Shown: positions 12,038-20,159 of the stretch, one piece after another
Numbering within the stretch: position 1 is the first letter of the stretch
How the letters are laid out: every line of letters starts with the position of its first letter
NCBI GenBank assembly: GCA_963699825.1
Contig: CAVOVI010000009.1
Coordinates: 124,001 to 188,000 of the forward strand
Direction: 5' to 3'
Length of the DNA stretch: 64,000 nucleotides
Origin: SPDF01 sp963699825
GTDB lineage: Bacteria; Gemmatimonadota; Gemmatimonadetes; Gemmatimonadales; GWC2-71-9
Program-made: the position numbers and the translations under genes
Notes under the pieces: generated by a model
What the model saw: only the letters and a program-made list of their open reading frames with translations
What the model was told of the DNA's origin: nothing
Database searches by the model: none

Positions 12038-13090
12038 CTACGGTAGTTGCTTTAGCGTCACGTCGCCCGAGCCGGTATCGATTGTAATCGTCCCCTTCCC
12101 GTCCCCGATCGTTCCCGCCAATCCATCGCGTCCCTTCCGTGTCACCTGGAGCGGGAACTCGGTCGTGATGTCTCCGCTGCTGGTCTCGATTTCGACCGCC
12201 GCGCCCATCGACTTCGGCGCTGACACTTCGACATCTCCCGAACCGGTGTCCACGGACAGGTCATCGATGTCGCGGGTGAGGGCGATCCGGACCTCCCCGC
12301 TGCCGGTATCGATTTCCACATCGCCAACTGCGGCCGCCGTGACGGTCACATCCCCAGAGCCGGTGTCGATCGAGAGCCCCTCGGCGGTCACGCCATCAAC
12401 CATCACATCGCCGGACCCGGTATCCAGGGTGAGCCCATCTGTCTTGATGTTGCTGAGGACGATATCACCCGATCCCGTATCGATCGAAAGGGGACCGTCG
12501 TGCCCCGCGAGTGTCACGTCACCCGAGCCGGTATCGATCGAGAGCGATCCCGCCCCGTTCGTCCCGGAAACATCGGCGCTGGCAGTCTCCACTTCGATCG
12601 ACCCGTTCACGTTGGTCAGCGTGACCTTACCAACGCCGAGATTCAGTTCGATCTCCGTCCCCTTGGGGAGCATCAGTCGAATATCGGCCCATGCGGTGAG
12701 ACCGCCGGACCGGGAAGTGATCTTCACCTTTCGCCCTGAATTGCCCTTGCCCCAGTCGTGGTTGAACAAACCATCGTCGCGAACACGGAGGTTGGTCTCC
12801 GAATTGGAGCCCATGGCGGGATAGGTGAACTCTGAGCCCGGATACGCGATGCTCAGCGTTCCGCCTGAGTTCTTGACGGTCAGCTTGGTGCCGTCCTTGC
12901 CCGCCCGGGTGACTTCCGCCACGGCGATATTGCCCGTCGACGGCTCGACCTGAAGCGTTCCGATCAGGTTGTACAGCTTGAGGTTGGATCCGGAGAGCTC
13001 GAACCGCTCGGCCTGTTGGGCCTGGAGGGTCACGAGCGGGGCCGTCGCAAGGATGAGCGAGGCGGCGAGGAGGCGAACGGGATGATTCAC
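12038..13090 (-). CDS. DUF4097 beta-strand-repeat surface protein
   Basis: 350-residue exported protein: signal peptide ending VTLQAQQ, then a right-handed beta-helix-like array. At least seven copies of an approximately 18-residue unit with core S-I-D-T-G-S-G-D-V follow each other from about residue 180 to the C-terminus (SIDTGSGDVTLAG, SIDTGSGDIVLSN, TLDTGSGDVMVDG, SIDTGSGDVTVTA and so on). The start GTG at 13088-13090 precedes MNHPVRLLAAS. Its role is unknown; the family is common as putative adhesin or envelope-stress proteins. The repeats are also visible in the DNA. Confidence 0.85.
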   Translation of the reverse strand: MNHPVRLLAASLILATAPLVTLQAQQAERFELSGSNLKLYNLIGTLQVEPSTGNIAVAEVTRAGKDGTKLTVKNSGGTLSIAYPGSEFTYPAMGSNSETNLRVRDDGLFNHDWGKGNSGRKVKITSRSGGLTAWADIRLMLPKGTEIELNLGVGKVTLTNVNGSIEVETASADVSGTNGAGSLSIDTGSGDVTLAGHDGPLSIDTGSGDIVLSNIKTDGLTLDTGSGDVMVDGVTAEGLSIDTGSGDVTVTAAAVGDVEIDTGSGEVRIALTRDIDDLSVDTGSGDVEVSAPKSMGAAVEIETSSGDITTEFPLQVTRKGRDGLAGTIGDGKGTITIDTGSGDVTLKQLP

Positions 13091-13170
13091 AGTGCGGGCT
13101 CCTGAGGGAAGGTATCAGGAGATTGGACGGGGAGAAGGGCGAAAAGGTTGCAGGCGCTGTCGGAGGGATT

Positions 13171-13265
13171 TCTGTCATTGCGAGGAGGCCCCAGTTGGAG
13201 CCGACGAAGCAATCCCGGACAAGGAACGAGATTGCTTCGGCCGCTCCGCGGCCTCGCAATGACAA
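13171..13265. repeat. Dispersed palindromic repeat, inverted pair
   Basis: A unit reading TGTCATTGCGAGGAGGCC, then a variable part, then GACGAAGCAATC (13173-13214) faces an inverted copy (13229-13264) that reads GAGATTGCTTCGGCC and then GGCCTCGCAATGACA. The same unit recurs at 23.99-24.06, 24.40-24.52 and 29.11-29.28 kb. Here it abuts the end of the tldE homology and is read in frame with it. Confidence 0.85.
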
Positions 13266-13269
13266 AAAG

Positions 13270-14572
13270 CGCCTGCCTATCGGTGCCACCGACACCCCTT
13301 CCAGCAGGATCGGCGGCATGGCCAGGCTCCCCCGCCACTCGACCTCGCTGCCGATGCCGGCGATCCGGCCGAGGAGTTCGTAGGCATTCCCGGCCACGGC
13401 GGCGTCCTTGACGCGGCCCACAATCTCCCCGTCAGAGACACGATAGGCGAGGGCCACTGGATGCGAGAACGCCCCGCCGATCACATTGCCCTGTCCCACC
13501 CCGATCAGTTCGTCGACGATCAGCCCGTCGGGTATCTCCGCGACGAGTTCATCCCAGCTCAGCTCACCTGGTGAGACAACCAGGTTGGAATAGGCCGCCT
13601 GCGGCTTGCCGAAGGTGGTCCGCCGGGCGTGCCCTGTGGCGGGGACACCGGCACGAGCCGCCGTTTCCAGGTCGTAGACGAACCCGGCGACCACCCCGTG
13701 ATCGATCAGGGGGAGGCGCCGGGTCACCACTCCTTCGTCGTCGATGGCACGCGAACCGGGTGCCCCGGCCACCCACGGATCGTCGATGAGTGAAAGCCCC
13801 GGGTCAAAAAGGCGCTCGCCCACCCGCGCCCCCAGCGGCGAGATGCCCTGGAGTACCGCCTTGCCCTGACACGCCTGCCGGAGAGGGAGGAACAGCGCGG
13901 CCGATCCTGCCGACGTGAACAGGACCGGCAACTCGCCGCGCGGAGGAGGCGCGGCCCGTTCGGCCCAGCGCACCCGCCGGCGGATCGATTCTGCCAGCGA
14001 CGCGATGACCGGCTCACCGGGCAGCTCCGCGGCGGCGTAGTGGTCGCCGACCATCAGGATATCGTCGCCGGAGACCCGCGTCACTTCGGCGGCGAGCGTC
14101 ACGGTGGTCACATCGTAGCTGGCCTCGACTCCTCGGCTGTTCGCCACCCGCACGGAACCGGCGCTTCGTTCGACCGTCACATTCACCTGCCAGCCGTCGT
14201 GCGCGAGGCGATCCAGGAGGGAATGCCCCAGTGCCGCCAGGTCGGCCACGGAGGCGGCGGCCGCCGAGGGCGAGTGGGTGCGCACCGAGGGCAGTGGCGC
14301 GGGCGCGGGGAAGAACAGCTCCACCCGATCGCCGAGCGCGGCCGACGCCAGGGCCGCATCCACCACCGCCGTCAGGCTTGGCTGCGGTGGACCCGGCCAC
14401 GCCCAGCCGGCCGTCAGAGAGGACGCGGAGGTTGACGCCCTGCTCCTGCGACCACGACGTACTCTTCAGCCGCCCGGCCTCGAAGCGGAGTGCGACGGTC
14501 TCATCGGTCTTCACCGTCGCGTCGGCGGCCTCGGCCCGGGAAGCGGCACTGCTCCAGCAGGCGTACGATCAC
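13270..14572 (-). CDS. tldE: Metalloprotease-like TldE/PmbA (two frame breaks, 3' repeat fusion)
   Basis: Partner of TldD in a heteromeric protease that matures peptides and degrades unfolded segments. Start GTG overlaps the tldD stop. Breaks (+1) lie near 14542 and 14408; the joined protein shows VKTDETVALRFEAGRLKS, DDPWVAGAPGSRAIDDEGVV and VIGGAFSHPVALAYRVSDGE. Family homology ends with PPILLEGVSVAPIG at about 13275. The frame does not stop there: it reads through the palindromic repeat and stays open to 12627 inside the next gene. Either another indel hides the stop or the repeat has replaced it. The end given here is the end of homology. Confidence 0.82.
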
Positions 14573-15946
14573 GAGACAATCCCGCCCACGAGCGCCTCAC
14601 TGATCCGGACGTGGGGGGCGCCCTCGGTCACGGGGAGCGGGGCCTGTCCTCCCTTGCCGCAGCCGCCGCCGAGTTCGTTCCACTGGAAATCGCCGGCGAT
14701 CCGGTCGATGCGGTCCATCGTCTGGAAGAGGTTACCGGCGATCACGACATCCTTCACCATCTCGGCGAGCTGGCCGTCGCGAATCATGTAGCCGTGGCCG
14801 GCGGTGAAGGAGAAGTCCTCGAGAAAGGTCTGCCCCCCCTGGGCATCGCATGCGTAGATGCCGAGCTTGATGTCCTGGAAGAGATCGTCGCGCGTCCCGG
14901 TGCCGTTGGCGATGTAGGTGTTGGTCATCCGGACGATCGGCGGGTGACGGAAGGAGAGGGCCCGGGCGTTACCGGTCGGAGCCTCGTTCATCCGCGCGGC
15001 GGTCTCGCGGGAATGAAGCCGGCCGACGAGGACGCCGTTCTGAACCAGGAGGGTGTTCCGGGTCGGCGTCCCCTCGTCGTCATAGGGGAGGGTGCCACGG
15101 AGGGCGGCGGCGCTGCCGTCGTCGCCAATCGTCAAGTCGGGCCCGCCGAACCGCCGGCCAAGCGTCATCATCCTCTGGGCCTGCTGATTCTCGTAGATGA
15201 AATCGGCCTCGCTCAGATGGCCGAAGGCCTCGTGCACGAAGACCCCCGCCAGCCTCTGATCGAGCACGACGGGATAGGTGCCGCCCCGGACCCGCGGAGC
15301 GGTGAGCAGGGCCACGGCGCGGTCCGCAGCGGCGAGGAACTGCTCTTCGCGGTCCTGCACGGCCTCCCAGCCGGAGCGCCGGCCCAGCGACTCGAGCGCC
15401 CGCTCGATGGTGCCCTGGTCACGGGCCACGGCGACGGCGGAGAGGGTCACCTCCGGTCGAAGCTCGGAGAGCATGGTCCCATCGGAATTGGCGTACCAGT
15501 ATTCCACCACCTCGTCGCGATAGCCGGCCTGCGTGTCGATGATCCGGCGATCGTGCGACGAGCATCAGCGCATTGAGCGACTCGAGGTGCCCCTTCTTCA
15601 CGTCGAGCGAGATCCCGCGGACATCGCCGCCGAGGGGGAGGACCACGTCGTCCTCACGGACCGGTGCGTCGGCCAGCCGGATCGGGGCGTCGAGGCGCAC
15701 CGCGAGCGAGAGCTCGTGTGCGCGCGCCACCATGGCGGGGAGATTATCGAGGGAGGTGAAGCTCGCCATGCCCCAGCCGTAGCCCCGGTTGAGGCAGCGA
15801 ACAAAGCCACCCTCGTCGGTGCTGACCGTGGCGCCCTCCAGGCGGGGACCACGGAAGGTCACCGCCGAGGTGACACTGCGCTCGAGACGGATTTCGGTGA
15901 AGTCAGCCCGGGAGGACTGGATGGCATCGCGAAGCCGGTTTTTCAC
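14569..15946 (-). CDS. tldD: Metalloprotease TldD (one frame break)
   Basis: Zinc-dependent subunit of the TldD/TldE protease. The metal site is the family motif HEAFGHLSEAD, and downstream PRTase-independent landmarks include FTAGHGYMIRDGQLAEMVKD and NELGGGCGKGGQAPLP, the conserved C-terminal CGKGGQ loop. One +1 break near 15556 separates ARSP from IIDTQAGYRDEVVEYWYANS. Joined length about 458 residues, normal for TldD. It overlaps the upstream phosphoribosyltransferase stop and the downstream tldE start, so the three form an operon. Confidence 0.92.
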
Positions 15947-16413
15947 GGACGTCGGGCGGCATACTCTGGATGGGGAACAAGCTCGCCGTCGACCACGATT
16001 TCACGATCCCAGGGAAGGATGATGAACTTGTCGGTCTCAAAGGCGTGGTAATCGGGCTGGTAGGGGCCGGTCTTGAAGGAGACCGCGGTCCGCACCTCCG
16101 CAGGCTGCAGGAGGCGCACCTCGCTGAGCGCCACCTTCATCGTGCTGCCGGACTCGCAGGTTTCGTCCACGATCAGCACTCGGCGACCTCGGATCGAGGC
16201 CGGCGGGCCTGCCACCAGCACCGGCGCCTTGCGCCCGCTCTGCCGGGAGACCACCATCGAGGCGAACTCCCTCTGCAGGATCGAGGCGACGACCACGCCG
16301 GGCATGACCCCGGCCTTCGCGATGCCGAGGACGACCTCCGGATCAAACTCGCGGGCCACCTTCAGGGCCAGCGCGCGGCAGACCTCCCCAAAGAAGGCCC
16401 AGTCGATCTCCAT
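15943..16413 (-). CDS. Phosphoribosyltransferase family protein
   Basis: About 156 residues. The PRPP-binding loop is RRVLIVDETCESGSTMKVAL and an upstream substrate region reads GIAKAGVMPGVVVASIL. This matches small purine/xanthine-guanine-like phosphoribosyltransferases; the acceptor base is not certain. The start at 16413 has AGGA four bases upstream; an in-frame ATG at 16449 (MPKSPISSS) is an alternative. The stop overlaps the tldD ATG. Confidence 0.8.
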   Translation of the reverse strand: MEIDWAFFGEVCRALALKVAREFDPEVVLGIAKAGVMPGVVVASILQREFASMVVSRQSGRKAPVLVAGPPASIRGRRVLIVDETCESGSTMKVALSEVRLLQPAEVRTAVSFKTGPYQPDYHAFETDKFIILPWDREIVVDGELVPHPEYAARRP

Positions 16414-16488
16414 CACGTCCTGAGAACTTGAAATCGGTGACTTGGGCATGCTCCAAGCTACCCGGTCGTCCCGGGCCGAGCAACCACA

Positions 16489-16517
16489 TTGCGACCCCCC
16501 AAAATCGGGGCTATCTT
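16489..16517 (+). promoter_or_regulatory. Promoter of the TPR-lipoprotein genes
   Basis: TTGCGA (16489-16494) and TATCTT (16512-16517) are spaced by 17 bases, 57 bases before the ATG at 16574. Good sigma70-like match in a GC-rich background. Confidence 0.55.
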
Positions 16518-16573
16518 GCGAGGACACCACGACTTGAGTCCCTTCTTACCCGCGTCAAGGACCCGTCGACCAC

Positions 16574-17017
16574 ATGAGCTTCTGGCGTCGGCTGCTCGGC
16601 AAGGGCAAATCCTCCACGCTGCGACCGCAGCGCCTCGACTACTTGAACGAGGCGCTGGCGCTTGAGCGGCAGGGGGACTTTGAGGCCGCGCTGACTTCCT
16701 ACCGGCTCGCCCTCCGCGACAATGCGCAGGACACCCGGATCCTCCAGAACATGGCGATCGCGTTTACCAAGACGGGTCAGCCAGACGAGGCGGTCCGGCA
16801 CTACCGGCGCGCCATCGAACTGGATCCCACCCTCGTTGGGGCGCATTACGGCGTCGCCTTCCTCCTGCTGAAGCGGGGGGACGCCGACCAGGCGGCCGAA
16901 CACCTCCGGGCGTTTCTCGCGCGGCCGCCCAAGGGGCCCGACGCGGAGCGCTGGATCAAGCACGCCGAGGCGGCGCTGGAGGAAGCGGAGCGAGCGACGG
17001 AGGAGGGCGCGGAATGA
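16574..17017 (+). CDS. TPR-repeat protein
   Basis: 147 residues, no signal peptide. A basic start (MSFWRRLLGKGKSS) precedes three TPR units: LNEALALERQGDFEAALTSY, FTKTGQPDEAVRHYRRAIEL and FLLLKRGDADQAAEHLRAFL, and an acidic helical tail. Probably a protein-protein interaction adaptor. Its stop overlaps the start of the next lipoprotein gene by four bases. Confidence 0.8.
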   Translation: MSFWRRLLGKGKSSTLRPQRLDYLNEALALERQGDFEAALTSYRLALRDNAQDTRILQNMAIAFTKTGQPDEAVRHYRRAIELDPTLVGAHYGVAFLLLKRGDADQAAEHLRAFLARPPKGPDAERWIKHAEAALEEAERATEEGAE

Positions 17018-17730
17018 AACGGCGCGCGGCTGTCGTCGGGCTCCTGGCGCTGGCGGCGTGCAGCGACCTGAGCTCGGGCGACGACACCGTCATCGCGCTG
17101 CAGGTCACCTCGCCGCCTGGCGCGACGGTCGAAGTGGGTGACACGGTGACCTACACCGTGGTGGCGCTCAACCGGAACGGGGATCCGATCCCGGCGGCCA
17201 TCGTGTGGTCGACGCCCGACACGGCAACCATCGCGGTGGAGAGTACCACCGGAGTCGTGTTGGGCAAGCTGCCTGGACAGGCCCGGGTCCAGGCGTCGAC
17301 GGATGGCCTCGTGTCGTCGCTCAATATCCTCACCGTCTTCGCATCCCCGGACACCCTGATTCTTGTCCTGCCGGACACGGTCGTGGTTGACACCCTGCTC
17401 GACACCAACACGCCGCCGCTGGTGGCCAGGCTCGAGTCCTTCAATCCTGCGGCGCCGGTCACCAATCGCGCGATCATCTACGAGGTGATCGAGCCGGTGC
17501 TTTCCATCACTGACACGGCGAGCTGGACGGTCAGGTTTGCCAGCGGCGGACTCGCAGACACCGCCATCACCACGACCAACGGCGAGCCGCTGACTCCTGT
17601 CTCGCTGGGACGGATTCCCGGCGTGATGCCACCTGACAGCGCGATCGTCGAGATTCGTGCCACTCGCTACAAGGAAAACCAGCCTGTGCCTGGATCCGGG
17701 CAGCGCTGGATCATTCGGTTCGGTTTGTAG
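17014..17730 (+). CDS. Ig-like (BIG2) lipoprotein
   Basis: 238 residues with a lipoprotein signal (MKRRAAVVGLLALAAC, lipobox LAAC, Cys16). Residues about 28-110 form a bacterial Ig-like fold of the BIG2 type (VEVGDTVTYTVVALNRNGDP, IVWSTPDTATIAV). The remainder is beta-rich without a recognised domain. Expected at the outer or inner membrane surface. Translationally coupled to the TPR gene. Confidence 0.78.
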   Translation: MKRRAAVVGLLALAACSDLSSGDDTVIALQVTSPPGATVEVGDTVTYTVVALNRNGDPIPAAIVWSTPDTATIAVESTTGVVLGKLPGQARVQASTDGLVSSLNILTVFASPDTLILVLPDTVVVDTLLDTNTPPLVARLESFNPAAPVTNRAIIYEVIEPVLSITDTASWTVRFASGGLADTAITTTNGEPLTPVSLGRIPGVMPPDSAIVEIRATRYKENQPVPGSGQRWIIRFGL

Positions 17731-17751
17731 ACCAGAATTTCCGGAGGTCCC

Positions 17752-19569
17752 GTGAATACCGCGCCTCGCACCCTCACCGAACTCTTCTTCGGGGCCATGG
17801 ATCGTTCGGCCTCGCGGCCAGTCGCCCTCCGCGTCAAGCGGGATGGCACCTGGACCGGCCTCAGCTTCGCCGACCTGCTCTCCCAGGTGCACGCCTTCAG
17901 CGTCGGCCTGATGGAACTTGGTGTCCGCCCTGGTGATCGTCTGGCCATCCTGTCCGAGAATCGGCCGGAATGGGCCATCACCGACTTCGCCTGCCTCGCG
18001 GCCCGCTGCGCCGACGTCCCTGTCTACCCCACCCTCCCCGCCCATCAGATCGAGTATATCCTCCGCGATTCGGGGGCTGTGGCCGTCTGTTGCTCGTCGG
18101 CCGCGCAGTTGAGCAAGATCCTCGATATCCGCGGCAACCTGCCGGCGCTGAAGAGCGTCATTGTGTTCGACGGCGAAGCTGCGACCGGCGGCGCGCTGAC
18201 CTTCGAGGCGGTGGTCGCCAAGGGTCGCGACGCTTTGGGCAAGCACCCGTCGTGGCGTGCCGACGCCCTGGCCGTGAAGCCGGACGACCTCGCCACCCTC
18301 ATCTACACATCCGGCACCACCGGCGACCCCAAGGGCGTGATGCTCACCCATGGGAACATCACCTCCGACGTGATGGCCGGGCTCGACGTCCTCGATTTGC
18401 GGCAGTCCGACGAGTGTCTCTCGTTCCTGCCGCTCTCCCACATCTTCGAGCGCATGGCCGGCCACTACTGCATGACGCAGATGGGCGCCATCATCAACTA
18501 CGCCACCAGCATCGAGAGCGTCCCCGTCGAGATGGGCGAGCTCCGCCCGACAGTCGTCTGCTCGGTGCCCCGACTCTACGAGAAGATCTACGCCCGGGTG
18601 CTGGAGAACGCGATGGCGGGCTCCCCACTCAAGCAGAAGATCTTCCTCTGGGCCAAGCGGATCGGTGAGTCGTGGGCCGAACTCCACATCGAGGGCCAGC
18701 CGGTCCCGGCCGGGCTCGGGCTGAAGTACAAGGTGGCGCACAAGCTCGTCTTCTCGAAGCTGGTGGCGCGGGTCGGCGGACGGCTCCGCTTCTTCGTGTC
18801 GGGCGGAGCACCGCTCTCGGCCGACATCGCGCGGTTCTTCTACGCGGCCGGCCTCCCGATCATGGAAGGGTATGGGCTCACCGAGACGTCCCCGGTCATC
18901 ACCGTGAACGGGTTCGGACGCTCCCGCTTCGGCACCGTCGGCAAGGTCGTGCCCGGCGTGGAGATCAAGATCGCGCCCGACGGGGAAATCCTCACGCGCG
19001 GCCCGAACGTGATGAAGGGGTACTACAACAAGCCGGAAGCCACCGCCGAGGTGTTGAGCGCGGACGGCTGGTTCAGCACCGGCGACATCGGCGAGATCGA
19101 CGCGGACGGATACCTCCGGATCACCGACCGGAAGAAGGACATCATCGTCACCGCCGGCGGCAAGAACATCGCGCCGCAGCCGATCGAGAACCTCGTGAAG
19201 ACCAACCCGATCGTGCTCAATGCGGTGATGATCGGTGACAAGCGGAAGTTCCCGATCATGCTCGTGGTGCCGAACATGGACATTCTGCGGAAGTGGGCCG
19301 AGGGGGAGGGAATGACGGGGCGCACCGACCAGGCGCTGCTCAGCGACATCGTGGTGCACAACAAGCTGACCGGGGAAATCAAGAAGACGCTGCGCGAGCT
19401 CGCCCAGTATGAGATGCCGAAAAAGTTCCTCGTCCTCGACCGGGACTTCAGCATCGAGTCCGGGGAACTGACCCCGACCCTGAAGGTGAAGCGGCGGATC
19501 GTGGAGCAGATCCACAAGGAGCGGATCGAGGAGCTCTACGCGGCCGGTGGAGTCGAAACGGTCTATTAG
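17752..19569 (+). CDS. fadD: Long-chain fatty acid-CoA ligase
   Basis: AMP-forming acyl-CoA synthetase, 605 residues, the length of the FACL subfamily that includes bacterial FAA1-like enzymes. The AMP-binding P-loop is LIYTSGTTGDPKGVMLTHGN, and PIMEGYGLTETSPVI, GWFSTGDIGEIDADGYLRIT and DRKKDIIVTAGGKNI follow. It activates fatty acids for beta-oxidation or lipid synthesis. Start GTG at 17752 with GGAGG five bases upstream. It converges with the next gene, overlapping by four bases. Confidence 0.92.
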   Translation: MNTAPRTLTELFFGAMDRSASRPVALRVKRDGTWTGLSFADLLSQVHAFSVGLMELGVRPGDRLAILSENRPEWAITDFACLAARCADVPVYPTLPAHQIEYILRDSGAVAVCCSSAAQLSKILDIRGNLPALKSVIVFDGEAATGGALTFEAVVAKGRDALGKHPSWRADALAVKPDDLATLIYTSGTTGDPKGVMLTHGNITSDVMAGLDVLDLRQSDECLSFLPLSHIFERMAGHYCMTQMGAIINYATSIESVPVEMGELRPTVVCSVPRLYEKIYARVLENAMAGSPLKQKIFLWAKRIGESWAELHIEGQPVPAGLGLKYKVAHKLVFSKLVARVGGRLRFFVSGGAPLSADIARFFYAAGLPIMEGYGLTETSPVITVNGFGRSRFGTVGKVVPGVEIKIAPDGEILTRGPNVMKGYYNKPEATAEVLSADGWFSTGDIGEIDADGYLRITDRKKDIIVTAGGKNIAPQPIENLVKTNPIVLNAVMIGDKRKFPIMLVVPNMDILRKWAEGEGMTGRTDQALLSDIVVHNKLTGEIKKTLRELAQYEMPKKFLVLDRDFSIESGELTPTLKVKRRIVEQIHKERIEELYAAGGVETVY

Positions 19570-20156
19570 GCGCCCCGCGTCCGCGCCACCCAGACCCCGT
19601 CCGCGCTGGCGAGCACCTCGAGCTCCGGCAGGGACGGGGTCTCGCTTTCACCGACCACCCTGAGCCCCGGCAACAGGCAGCGCATCGCGTCGGCGAGCCA
19701 CGCCGGGTCCGCCGCGTACCCGGGCCCGAGCACCACCCCACGCAGATGGCGGTTCTTCACCGGAAGATTCGCCGCCTGGGCCAGGCTCACCCCGGCGCCA
19801 CTGACTGCCCCGGGCGGCGGATTGATCGCCAGCACGTGGACCCCTTCCACCTCGAGCGCGAACTCCTTCCAGCGTTCCCCTGCCCCACCCACCATCGCCA
19901 CATAGCCGCCGGGCCCGCCCAGACCGAGTAACGCGGCCATCGCTGATCCGGTCAGTCGCTGGGAGGGCTGCACCTCCTGTGGGATGGCAATGAACTCGAC
20001 GATGCCCTCGCGTACGGGATACACCTTCCCGCAATCCATGCAACCGAGCTGGCCGCTCTGGACCTGGCGCTGGACGACGCTGTCCGGGAGGAGCACGAGG
20101 ACGTTTTCCTCGTGACCCGCGGGACAGCGGAGAATGTCGGTGAGTTCGATGAACAT
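19566..20156 (-). CDS. Trm112-like zinc-ribbon N-terminus with unknown domain
   Basis: 196 residues. The first 60 residues resemble the Trm112/UPF0434 fold: MFIELTDILRCPAGHEENVL and then GCMDCGKVYPVREGIVEF, giving a Cys(12)...CxxC zinc-ribbon-like arrangement. The remaining 130 residues, with the glycine-rich AALLGLGGPGGYVAMVGGAG and a later VVLGPGYAADPAWLADAMR, look like a reduced methyltransferase-type Rossmann fold lacking clear catalytic residues. Function unknown. It is the last gene of the minus-strand pterin/peptidase cluster, 3 bases after the M23 gene. Confidence 0.6.
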   Translation of the reverse strand: MFIELTDILRCPAGHEENVLVLLPDSVVQRQVQSGQLGCMDCGKVYPVREGIVEFIAIPQEVQPSQRLTGSAMAALLGLGGPGGYVAMVGGAGERWKEFALEVEGVHVLAINPPPGAVSGAGVSLAQAANLPVKNRHLRGVVLGPGYAADPAWLADAMRCLLPGLRVVGESETPSLPELEVLASADGVWVARTRGA

Positions 20157-20159
20157 CGG

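Noticed and set aside
12120..12560. Regular DNA repeats that could suggest a CRISPR array
   Set aside because: The repeats encode the SIDTGSGDV units of the DUF4097 protein in frame and have no unique spacers.
16846..19515. An 889-codon open frame on the minus strand opposite the acyl-CoA synthetase
   Set aside because: Composition is typical of antisense frames in GC-rich genes, no family resemblance, and the plus strand encodes an intact conserved enzyme.
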